A DNA stretch of 64,000 nt. Origin: Multifurca ochricompacta. Lineage: Eukaryota > Basidiomycota > Agaricomycetes > Russulales > Russulaceae. The stretch spans positions 62,001 through 126,000 of the forward strand of contig WTXG01000083.1 of NCBI GenBank assembly GCA_022496185.1. The letters run 5' to 3'. Both the position numbers and the translations under genes were made by a program. Positions 24,012-35,031 of this stretch are shown here, piece by piece. The notes beneath the pieces were generated by a model. That model saw nothing but the letters and a program-made list of their open reading frames with translations, was not told where the DNA came from and did no database searches. The number at the start of each line of letters is the position of its first letter. The first letter of the stretch is position 1.

Positions 24012-25674
24012 GACCTGCGACGGGTGGATGGATGGGTTGTTTGATGACCCCTTATTAAAGGTACTTTATATTAAGCGGGTGAGTAGTGGGAGGGAAGGCC
24101 TCAGAGTAGGGCTCGGGGGGTTAATTGAAATAGACCGACCCCGGGGGGGGGGACATATAAGAGCCTCAAATAATATTCCTTCACTTTGTAGAAAAAAAAA
24201 AAAAAAAGAAACGAATCATTATCAGCACCCTGGGCGTCGAAACGTTTCCGTAATAAAAGTCAAGAGGATTACCAGCAGCGGCAGAGAGAGAGGCACGGCG
24301 CTAAAAAAAAGGTTACTTCTGCCGCCGCTCAGCCGCGTGTGTATAATCTTTGGTCTTTCTACGTGGCCTTCGTCAATTCTTCTGAAAAGTCTAAAAAAAA
24401 AAAAAAACAGATAATGAAACACAAGCTCAGATGGTTGTGAACGTGAACAACGCGCCTCACCCCAGCAGCAAAGAAAATGAAATGTGATGTGATGAGCAAG
24501 TCATCAATCTTCCTTCTGTTTCCCCCCCCCCCTCTCTCCCCCTCTGGCCTTCAAACAAGCTCGCTCAGACGTTGAGCGTCAGCGTCAGGATTGTGATCGG
24601 ATCTGATCAAACTCTGACAGGTTTAAGCTGGTTTGAAAAGGGAGATGACGTTGCTAGAGAAGAAGAGACGAGCTCGGTCATGTCATGACATTGGTAGTCA
24701 AGTGCCATGGTGGTGGTGGTGGTGGTGGTCACTTTAAGTAGTTCGAGTCCCCGAACAGAACACTCAAGTTCTGTTCTCTCGCTCTGTTTTTGTTCTGCTC
24801 TGTCTGTGTCTGGGAAGAAGTAACAGATACAACGGGGGAATCCGAACCTGACTTTAATCTCTCTTCTTTCTTTCCCCCGGGTTCAGATCAGTAGCAGTAG
24901 AAGGTTTAGTCAACCGGTCTGTCTTTCACCCTCAGCTTGACCCCCTTCCTCGAGGACCCACTACAGGATAAATAAGACAAACAAACAATAAACAAAAGAT
25001 TGGCACGGCTCTTTGATCACCGTCCGAGTCCATAGCCTCACCATGCCCATGGGGACGGGGGACAGCGGCGACTGCCGAAGCCGAAATTCCCGGATTTCCC
25101 GGATTTCCCGGATATCCCCAGATTTGGATTATTTAATTCCAAATTCTGATTCCGCCGATATAACGGCAACCCCTGACCGAATGCCCATTTGTTTCCCTCC
25201 ATTGACCTTTTATGGGTCGTCCTTCGTTCTTCAGATGATGTGATGATGATGATGATGATCGCCTAGAATCACGGCGGGGCGCATATAATAATACAAAAAT
25301 TCAATAATACCCTATTTCATTCATTTTCATCCGACTACTACTTGTATTATTCATCATCTAATCTGTACCCGTACAGGTTTCTTACCAACAGGTTTGTGCG
25401 GAGGTAGTTGAAGAAGTTTTATTAAATTAAATTTAATAAAATTGGTTTGGTTTGGTTTGGTTTGGTTTGAAATGGAATGCCAAGGATCTCGCTTCGATGC
25501 CCGGGTGTGATCAGTCAAGTCAAGAGAAGAGATACCACACCACCTATAACCCACCCCACAACCTCTCGCACCCATGGGGTGGGGGACCGAAATCGCGGAC
25601 TTTCAAAAATATCAGGGTCATAGTTCAGAAGAACAGACTTGGTCAGTCGGTACATATTTGTTCCATCCAATCTC

Positions 25675-25723
25675 CAATCCAGTCCAATCCAGTCCAATCC
25701 AGTCCAATCCAATCCAGTCCAAA
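25675..25723. repeat. TCCAATCCAG tandem repeat
   Basis: About five 10-base units, slightly imperfect, in non-coding DNA. Confidence 0.8.
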
Positions 25724-28407
25724 AGGTTGAATCACCCCAAATTAGGGCACTCAACACGAGCGAGATCATCTTGCTCTCCGCCGCACGAAAGAGACAGTTC
25801 ACCGATAAATAAATGTTCCTTTTTATGCTTGAGAATGAGGAGGTCGTCGAGTCTTAAAGCCATTCGAATTCATTCTCCAACGATGATCGAAGGGATCAAA
25901 AATCATTACCGGCTGTGAATTTCCAGAGTGTTGGGCCAACCACGCATCCTATTATATTTGGATTAAGTAAACTTTAAAGAACTACACAGAAGAATCCTTC
26001 GCCCTTCGCCCCTCAACCCTGGGCCATTGTCCTGTCTGTCAACGCGAGGCAAGGCGAGGCACTCGGCACTCGGCACTCACCAAGCTTAGGGGTTTCGAAA
26101 GACGGTTGGTGTCGGTTGCTAATCTGTGTGTCTCTGTGGTTTTTTCGTACGTACGTTCAGACATCGGAATCTCCAAATCTCCGCCTCGCCCCCCCCCTCC
26201 CCCCCTCGAATCCCCAATGTGGAAGAAAAGATATAGGATCTAGAAAATAATCTGAGTAGGAGCGGGGGGAGGGGAAATCATCACTTTGCGATTCAAACTT
26301 ACCTCGAGTAAAAGGGCAGACAACAAAAGATTCGGAGCGCGCTTCCTGTTTTATTTATTCATTTTATATTTAACAGTCTGAGCGCGCCCGACTACTTCCC
26401 CTCCCCTCCCCCCCCCTCCCTCTCTCTCTCAATCCAATCGCAGACGACGCAGTCGTGAACAGACAAACCAGGGAAGGATGACTCCTTTTTATGTTTTTAT
26501 TAATACTCTGGCAGTCCACTTGCAAATATTTTTTTTTTTTTTCTCTTTTCGAAACTAGATGGGCTTCAAATCGAATAGCGGAGCAAGATACCCATGGATA
26601 CTGTCGTCCAGGTCGTTATACTTGAAAAGTCATTCCATCTAAAGATCCTGTCATCACTTTCTCCTGTACGGTGCGAGGAAAAAAAAATAAATGAATTCTC
26701 CGCTTTCTCTTTCACCTCATACCTAAGGGAGATTGTAAAACTAATTTTCATTAGGTCACCAGTCAGCGCCGTGATAGTTCTGGAAGCAGAGGAGATCGTT
26801 TCATATATACCCCTGGGCTGAAAACTACCGGGGGATCTATAAGGATCCTGACCAAGTAGCTTCGACCGCCGAAACAACTCCCTTTGGATGAGCACGTTCG
26901 TCGTTGAGTGGAAAGATAGAAAACAAGTACCCCGGTTGATCGATCCAACTTGATAAAAAATAAAAAATAAAAGTGTCACTAGCGGGAGAAACTTTCGGGT
27001 TAGCGGGTTAGCTGGGCTCGAGGGGGGGGAGGGGCAATGATTACTCTAACAGAGCGGGGGTGCGTTATAGGAACCTTTTTCCATCTTGTTGTGCGATTTA
27101 ATTTATGGAGGCTGGAGGTTGCTCTGGAATGATAATAATAATAATATAATAATAATAAACGGAAGACGGGATGGTGTGGGGTTCATAATCCCAACGGTAA
27201 CCCTCCTTCATTATTGAATAAATCAGAGAATAGAAAAATGATGGTATGCGGTTCCAGCGCAGGGAATAAGTTAACGATCTATCGATAGCCTCAAAAAGGT
27301 CGTCACGAGAGAGCATGCATCCCTGAAGCGATCCAGAAAGGAATTAGCTCGTGATAATAGAACGATGTGTGGTGTGCCATATACAAGGGGTCGTTAGACA
27401 GGGCGGGGGAAAGTCCTGAGTGAATATTCATATGAGGTAGAGACGAGGACCCCCTCTATAGAAAAAAATAAAATAAACTAATTTATCGGATGAGGAAAGG
27501 TCGATGCCAGGCGGACAATGACAATACAATGTGATTACAAAATGTGCAGTTGAATGTGATATTGCTAGTGTAGTAGCTATGAAAGTATAACAAGGAGTGT
27601 GTGTGTGTGTTTCAATTACCATAAACATGCTGGCTTAAGTCGTCGTCCTCTGACCAGTAAGGGTCCCTGCAATTGGGACTTTGGGTCGTACCCGTGACTG
27701 CCCGTGACTGTAAGGGGCCAAAAAAAAAAGATCATCTACGGTCACGGTCACGATCACGGGCACCAGTTGACACACGCCACGTCTGAGGGTGAAGGGAAGG
27801 GAAGGGGAGAGAGAGGGGGAGAGGGGGGAAAGCTAGTGGTTAGTGATCAGTGGTCAGTAGTCAGTTACGCATTGTCATCGATCCTCCATCCCTTCCAAGT
27901 GGGTAAATAATTCAAGATCTCCAAGCCAGCCACTATCTTCTTCCTTGGTTCCTACCACTTTATTTTTATTTTTTTTGGGTTTGGTGCTTCGAGAGCGAGA
28001 ACAAGTCCTACAAACTGCCATCATTGCTCAGTGGGGTTGATGGTGGGGGGTCTGGGAGAATCAATTAATTAAAAGAAAGTGATATTTCAATTTTCTCCTT
28101 TGCAGAGACGGGACGGAGAGATGACCAACTCGCCATCGCCTGACCGACAACCGACAAAAAGCGCAGCACAGCCAACCCACCCCACCCCATCTAACTATGA
28201 TGGCTGGCGGTACCGTATGTAACAATACAATATATATCCATCATATATTCATCACCTATCACTACATCTACATCATTATCGACGCGTCCGGGGGGCGAGT
28301 CATCAAAGATGATGATCACAAGTTGTAGAGACGATCAAATGATTCAAAACAATACAATACAATCCTCCCTCTCCCCCATCCATCTCCCGACCCGACCCAC
28401 CTATGAG

Positions 28408-28500
28408 TGATGACGATGATGATGATGATGATGAATGATGATGATGGTGGTGGTGATGATGGTGTGGTGATGGTGTTGGTGATGACGGTGATGATGCGAG
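28408..28500. repeat. GAT/GGT triplet repeat tract
   Basis: A long imperfect trinucleotide tract of GAT, GGT and GTGATG units with no splice or coding context. Confidence 0.75.
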
Positions 28501-28618
28501 GTGCGGCTAATCTTCAGCTTTTCAGGGGATCATAAGAATGTTGTTGTTCTTTTCACCTACCCACCTACCCCCCATTATATCTAATCAGCAGAAGCTACCT
28601 ATCGTGTTATATTATGTA

Positions 28619-28640
28619 GTTTAGGTTTAGGTTTAGGTGT
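28619..28640. repeat. Short TTTAGG array next to (GT)n
   Basis: Three to four TTTAGG units followed directly by a (GT)n run to about 28655. Telomere-like in sequence only. Confidence 0.6.
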
Positions 28641-30171
28641 GTGTGTGTGTGTGTGAGTTTCGAGAAGTGGGCTCAGCTCGATAGGTCTAGCCTAACTGTG
28701 TCACCCACCCCCCCCCTCTCCCCCTCCAATTTGAAAGTGGATCAACCGAGAATACCCCCTTGAGCTAGAGAGCTAGAAGCGAAGGTCTTTTGCGATGATG
28801 ATGAGGGTGATGAGGGTGGGAGAGGGAAGAGGTTTTTTTTTTGGGGGAGGGGGGAGGGGAGTTCTCTTAATACTGTATCCCTTAAACCTGATTTTAGTGG
28901 CGCCTTCCAACCCTTCCAAAAATAAAAGAAGATGCATGCAACGAACGCATACGTTTCGCTTATCATCATCTATTAGCACAGTCCGCTCGCTTCCAAAAAA
29001 AAAAAAAAGGGCTCCAGAACTGGTGAAGCCATTTCGTCACAACCTTCACCACAAATTGACCAGCCAGATCTGGAAGTTCATAAGAAAAAAAAAAAAAAAA
29101 CAAAAACAAAAAACGTGTAGTAGTGTAGTAGTAGTGTAAGAGAATGAATGAGAGTGAGAGTGAATGCGATATATATATATATATAGTCCAGTTCGTTGTG
29201 GGGTATAGTCACTCTCCTTTCCTCTCCCCTTGCTTGCTTCCTTCGCACGAAAGAAAAAGGGAAAAAAAAAGGAAAAGTGGTGGCGGTGAAATGACCTGAC
29301 CTGACTTAATTTAATTTGATCAGATGGTGTGGTGACAGGGGGCATCTAGCCCCCAGCTTAATCACATTTTCTTCGTGAAATCCACGCGCGCAGGGGGGTA
29401 AGGAGGGGAGAAGGAAGTGGATCAAGATCAGGTGTAAGGGAAGACGACGACAGCATGGCAATTCAAGGCATTCAATAAGCTAAGCCCAAGACAGTGGGAG
29501 GGGGGGGGGGGATGGAGGGGCCCTAACTGTGAAAAAAACGATTCAGGCAAGTTGAATGGTTGGATTTAAGTGGAAGTGGGAATGCTTCAAGTTGCAGTTT
29601 TTAGAGAGGAGAGGAGGAGGGAGGCCCAGAGGCCCCACCGTGGCCCAACCAACCCAACCCAACCCGATAAAGAACCTCGGCTTAACTGACTTAGATCGGT
29701 CCGGTTGCCGCCCAAGATGATGAATGATGATGATGAATGAAGATGATGATGATGATGATGAATGGATGGATGGACAGTATGCTTCTGTCAGAGTAAGCAG
29801 ACAAGAATGCGAAGTAAATGAAAATGTTGGGGATGTCAATTATATACCAAGTACCCTAAAGAATTATGCATCGATAGCATGGTATTTTTTTTTGAAACAA
29901 AAACAAAACAAGGAAGAAAAAAAAGTCCTATCGAGTGCTCTGGGTCAAGTTAGAGACGTAAAGACGTCATGGGAACAGAGGGTGGGAAGATTAATCTATG
30001 TATGCATGAAGTGAAAAGGGCAAGCACATATGAAGAAGGACGTGAGTAATGGAACAGAAGGCGAAGACGAGAAGGAGAACTCGCAACAGAGTCCAAGGAA
30101 GGTTCAATCAGCTCAATCAGCCCCAGCAAAAGGAGCGGCAATGGCGCGCGCGGGGATAAAAATGGGGAAAC

Positions 30172-31025
30172 TCAGAAGCTGCTTCTCCTCCGTTGCCTCC
30201 TTGCCGGTGCGTGCTTGGACTTTGGCGAAGCGCCGGAAAAGGAAGAACCCCAAGGTCCGAAGCTGGTAAACAAGCGCTTGAGCAGCGGCTGCGACCGTTT
30301 CGTTGGTGTCACCTGCTAACAGCCGAACAAAAACAAAAGAAAAAAGAAGCCGTCTCAGTCACGAACCGTACCATTCGGTAGAAAGAAAAACAAAACAAAA
30401 AACAAAAAAAAAGGAGTGCAAGATGCTCACAGGTGACTGCATTCGTAGTTGTTGGGGGCCACCGCCAGCAACGGGTGGTACGATGACGTATGTAGGAGCC
30501 CCACGCGGCGCGTCGTACGTATGGTAGTACACGTTTTGTGACTGCGGAGGAAGTGTTCGTGAACGGCGCGGCGCTAGATGTGGATAGGGAATTGGCTGAG
30601 GTATGGGATGGGGGCAGGGGGCGGGTGTTGATTTAGCGCGTATGAGTATGTGCGCGAGTGGACCGGTTGCGGTATAGGGGTGGTGTACGACCGTGGGGGC
30701 GGAGGTCGCGAGCTCGTGTGTGAGTAAGAGCGTGGTCGGGTGGGTTCTTGGTGGTAGTGATGGTGACCGCGGGAAACCGAGTTGGACCGCGAATGGGAAT
30801 GGTGTGGGAATGGGAATGGGAATGAGAGGGTTGTGGTTGAGGTTGTGGTTGAGGGTAGATAGGACGAGAGCGGTATTGTTGGTGAAAATCAGAGGTATGG
30901 GGGTGGTAAGGAGATGGACTAGGCATTTGCATGCTCTGGGAGACGGAATCGATCCAGTTCGAAATCCGGGATTGAGTGGCCATATATCGTTCGTAGGCCT
31001 CAGGGGAATAGTCATATTCAGTCAT
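30172..31025 (-). CDS. Lineage-specific Pro/Ser-rich protein with YSPEAYERY N-terminus
   Basis: I recognise the N-terminal motif MTEYDYSPEAYERYMATQ as common to uncharacterised Agaricomycete proteins; the function is unknown. Exons are 30431-31025 and 30172-30312 (118 nt intron). The middle is low-complexity: PQ repeats, SH repeats and Arg/Ser/Pro-rich sequence. It is followed by PTYVIVPP and a basic C-terminus (KRLFTSFGPW, then RRQRRRSSF) that could be a nuclear-localisation or membrane-contacting tail. Exon 1 changes frame twice, once in the CCCATT repeat near 30785-30815 and once near 30580-30620. Each change equals one missing base. With two bases added the gene is 246 codons. No domain of known fold is visible. 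Confidence 0.65.
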
Positions 31026-33002
31026 GGTTCTGTGTAGCGAATGGATGGGCGATTGATTGGGGGAAGAGGGGATGTCAAGTTGCGAGCGGCAAGCGAGGGG
31101 GGGGAAGGGGACCTTGCATATATATATTTATATATGTTGCGAGAAGGGGGGGGGGTGCACAGGTCTGCTTCAGGCCGGAGAGGATGGCGGGTATGAATCA
31201 GACCGAGATTACGGGCGGGTCCCGATAGTGCGGTTTTCACCGGATCGTCCACTGCTAGAAAAGAGATATTAATTCAACTTTCAAGTTTTAAAATAAAATG
31301 AGGTGAGTTTGTTGAAGGATCGCTCGTTGACAACGTCGGGAAAGAAAAATCGACAATCAACAACCAACAAATAAAATAAAATAAAATCAATAAAATAGAA
31401 TAAAATAGAATAAAATAAATCAATAATAATCAATTAGATACCTAAAAAGGGAAACCTTATAGTAAAAATCCCTTATTACGTATCTCTTTCGGCTCACAAA
31501 CGGATCGGATTAAGGCACTGGCACTACGAGAGTAGATCGTGGATCCGACTTGTGCAGGCTGTGGCAGTAGTTGCTGTCTCTCCCTCTCCCACTCACACAC
31601 ACACTTGTATCACCTCACAGCAAGAACACCTAACCCGCACTAACAAATCTCCTACTGGTGTACTCCCTCCACCATAAACTCCTTTGGAGATCCTGTTTAG
31701 GTGGTGTTTCATCCATGATACTCTTTCAAGTAATTTCCGGTATCATCTCCCAGGATGAATGAATGTCTCACTTCTTGAATCACTCCGAGGAATCCATTTC
31801 TCCACTCCAAGAATCCGTTTGGGAATGACTCAGGATGTACTTGCGAGCCACCATCTCAATCGACCCTGGTCGAGGCATCCGATTGAACCCGATAAGGAAT
31901 GTCTAGACCATGGTAGCATCACCCCCTTGCCTTTAAGCTCCATCCCACTAAATAAGTGCCCAGAGACCCCCCCATATCGGTAGTAGTAGCACGGATGAAC
32001 AATAGAACTGGGGTTTCCAGAAAACCTCCCCGAAATCTACTCCAGCGAAGAAGGCGGTGCATGTGTGTATGTGGCTATACGGTGATATGGCGGATGATTT
32101 TCCGCAATGCATGCATTCAAATACTATTGCACGTACCCATGTGCTTGCAAGTATCTCAAGTGCGCCAGCACTTAGCCTTCACTTTCCTCTGAAGGTCCGG
32201 CCGAAGCGCGGGAAGAACTGCCTTCCACAGCAAAGGAATTATGAACGAAAGTTAAGTTTACAATCCACCGAACCTATCACAAGAAGTTGCGTGCATCCAG
32301 ACCCCCAACGATATAACAGCGGATGATGCCGTCGATCTTCTCCTGTGTGAGCAAAGGTAGTGACCGCTCATAACTTCACTTCATTACATTTCAATAACAA
32401 CTGGTGCGGCTCAGGGTTACCATTCCGAGAACCAGCCCCATTCAGCGGCGTGAGTACGCCAATACCTTAAAAGAACCAAGTGAAAGATCTAGCCATGCGG
32501 TTAGCATGTTACCCCCTTGTTTGATTAAAAAGACCGCATGTAAGGGTGGTGCGCGAGTGCACGCCCTTGGTGCATGTCGTATCCTTGGGAGGCGATCCAA
32601 AACGATGGAGCACTGGGAAAGAGAGCTAGACGGAATGAAACCTCTCCCAAGAAAGGCAACGATAAAAGCAATGCTTTGCACATCCTGACTGCGTGTATGT
32701 CCGTCCGTGTTCTGCTTTGTTCTTCCATGACGGAGGCAGCGATACAACAGGACTACATGCGTTCCAGCTCGGGGGAAAACCGTGTTCATAAATTCGAAGA
32801 TCAGGAAAATGTCTTTTTGCATTCGCGCACGAGTGATCATTCAAAAGCCTCAAGGTCTTGCTTTCAGTGGACGACACTAGTCTTCCCAAGAGGCTGCTTT
32901 CTCACGACTACATGATGTTGCCTTGAGTTTGCTTGGCACGGATGGAGGAGGATGGTATACTCTAGTTTGAAATTTAACCTCTAGGGGATAGATGACTCAT
33001 CG
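31026..33002. other. Divergent/intergenic gap
   Basis: No gene recognised between the proline-rich gene and the end of F-box gene 3. It contains AAAAT-type repeats near 31366-31420. Short open frames on both strands near 32400-32900 overlap each other and show no family motif. Confidence 0.45.
31118..31135 (-). promoter_or_regulatory. TATA-rich core promoter of the proline-rich gene
   Basis: An ATATATATATTTATATAT stretch lies about 93-110 bases upstream of the minus-strand ATG at 31025, the same spacing seen at the laccase and F-box gene 1. Confidence 0.5.
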
Positions 33003-35031
33003 TCATTCCACGACGTGTAACTCGATGCTAGAAGGTCCCCCAACCTTTGCGAAAACAAAATTCTGTCAAAAAAGGAAGGGGAGGGGGATTGGCGTCCAAC
33101 TCACCACTGGCACACTCACGAACCCAATAAGGTGTTCCCCATCCGTCAAAATTTGGAGACAGGAGCTATGGAAATGATCCCTCGTCCTCGTCTCGAGATA
33201 CGGCAATTCAGAAACGACGTCCTCCGCGAAATAAGCGTTCGAAAACCGGATAGACGTGCACCGGCCACCGCCACCAACGTACTCTTCGTCGTCCCAGTCC
33301 CAGCAGTTCGTGAGTCAGAGTCAGAGTCGGAGTCAGAGTCGGAGTCAAAATCAGAATGTCCGCAGTTGCCAACACCACCGCCTTCGGCTATTTCCGAGTG
33401 TGCGCGTCGGGCGCGGAAAGTGTTGAAATCCCGCATGACGAGTGTGGCCCTATCATCTTCTCGCCAAATCCAACGTTGTCCAGCGCACTTGACCTCACCC
33501 CGACCGAAAGGCTCCTCAAAGAGGTGCGCCGTCCGTGGGCCCCACTCGCGCCACGGTTGCACTACCACCCTCGAAGAAGTGTCGGCCGATAATAATGCAG
33601 TTGCTGCAGCTTGTGATAACGCCCTGCGGGAAAGTGCGAGGGAGTATCGGCATCCGTTGTAACCCTCCATGGAAGTTATGAAGAGGGTCAACCGGATGAT
33701 GCCCTGCGCCGAGTCGTTCGAGAAGGGAAGGTGTGAATATCCAACGGGTAGTAATGACGTCCGAGAAGGACCCGAAGATCGTTCGTGACGGTCGCCGCCG
33801 TCAAAACGTGTCTGCGCGTATCGCATATTGCTGCGTAGAGGTGGAAGTGCGAGTAGGCATATCGTCGACAACGCGGGCTCTGGATCTTCTAGTTGGGGTA
33901 GACGACACAGGGAGATCATGTCCCTCTGCAAGACCGCGATGACATCTGAAGATATGATGGCAAAGCTCGGCCTGTATGATTGATGGTGTCCACTATTGAC
34001 CTATGGGGCCTCATTTAATTTCAATTCCGATCAAGCACTGTGCAACGTGCGCCATACTGCCACTCTTTTTTTTTTCTATTGGCAGCAGCAGCATACCACC
34101 CATACACACACAAACACTCACGCGAATAACACGTCCGGTTTTCCATTCTACGAGGTACCACTGACAGAACGTGATATCCTGTGTGTTCCAATCTTGATTC
34201 ACTTGGATGAGGATATTATCTCCGAGAACCTCGGCTTGCGCTTGCAAGCCAGTGTCAAAGATATCTTGCGTGATGATGGGCAGTTCGGGCTCGGCAGCGA
34301 GGGGATGCGCCTCGCCCGTGAAAAAGTCCAAGAGTCGTAGATGAACCATGGTCTCGCCAAGCGAACGACTTCATTTCAAGGAACCATCACTCAGTCACAC
34401 GGACCCGACACGGCAATGTCCAGAAAACAAAAATAGAAATAGAAAAAAAAAACGCGACTTACTCGGGATACGACATGACCACGGTCATATTATATTCCAT
34501 GGCAAAGACGACAACAAGTGGCGCGCCGTGCGATCGAAAGTCGACCCGGATCCAGTCACGGTCATGTTCGTCATCGCCCTGAGAGGGCAACAATGACGAA
34601 GGCGAAGGCGAAGGCGAGGACGAAGACGACGAAGACGACGAAGCAGGGTCACAAATCCGACGATAGTAGTAGCCGGGAGTACGTGATTTGTCAACGCCAA
34701 TTAGGAAGTTGTCGCAGATCGCGTAGCGCACTGACCGCTCGTCTCTCGGACCTGGCATCTCGCGTATGAGGGGGCGCATCTTCAGGCCCTCCCACGCGCG
34801 CTCCCATCGCCGCAGTGCCTCGAGACGATATTCGACAGACGCTTCCAGTGACGGAACATCCAGGACGCAGGAATTCGTTCGCGACATGATATATTGCAAG
34901 AGCAAGGATCCCTCGATCATGCGAGAAAGCCCCTTACATGTTTGTCTGCACGCGCGTATGTCGCGCGGGGGCAGGCAGAAAATGATCTCCAAGAGCAGCT
35001 CGACGCAGAGTTTTCGCAAAAGTAAGGACAT
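33003..35031 (-). CDS. F-box protein, paralog 3
   Basis: The third copy of the family at 3362 and 14001, on the opposite strand. The F-box is at residues about 7-45 (CVELLLEIIFCLPPRDIRAC). Exons in transcript order are 34463-35031, 34122-34368, 33120-34000 and 33003-33062, with intron phases 2, 0, 0 as in the paralogs. Shared blocks are EYNMTVVMSYP before intron 1, LRLLDFFTGEAHPLA after it, RPSFAIISSD in exon 3 and the short last exon ending SSIELHVVE. Two low-complexity insertions set it apart: poly-Ser (GTC/GTCTTC repeat, about 34596-34642) and a Ser-Asp repeat (about 33308-33350). One base appears missing near 33275-33307. With it added the total is 1758 nt (585 residues). The substrate is unknown. 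Confidence 0.83.
33308..33350. repeat. (GAGTCA)n coding repeat in F-box gene 3
   Basis: Six to seven hexanucleotide units that encode a Ser-Asp repeat on the minus strand, absent from the two paralogs. Confidence 0.75.

Larger units (their letters stand above)
24012..30171. other. 6.2 kb gene-poor, microsatellite-rich region
   Basis: No gene I can support. Simple repeats are dense: (GGT)n at 24710-24729, TTTGG units at 25441-25470, TCCAATCCAG units at 25675-25723, (AAT)n at 27129-27160, GAT-type triplets at 28408-28500 and 29715-29770, TTTAGG units at 28619-28640 and (TA)n at 29170-29186. There are many C or G runs of 8 or more. Minus-strand open frames at 26566-26979 and 27098-27316 look partly coding but match no family. 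Confidence 0.5.

Noticed and set aside
24700..24770. tRNA-like T-loop (AGTTCGAGTCC)
   Set aside because: No acceptor-stem pairing or A-box at the expected distance.
26566..27316. Possible two-exon minus-strand gene
   Set aside because: Some segments look coding (MLSRDDLFEAIDRS), but they could not be linked in frame and match no family I know.
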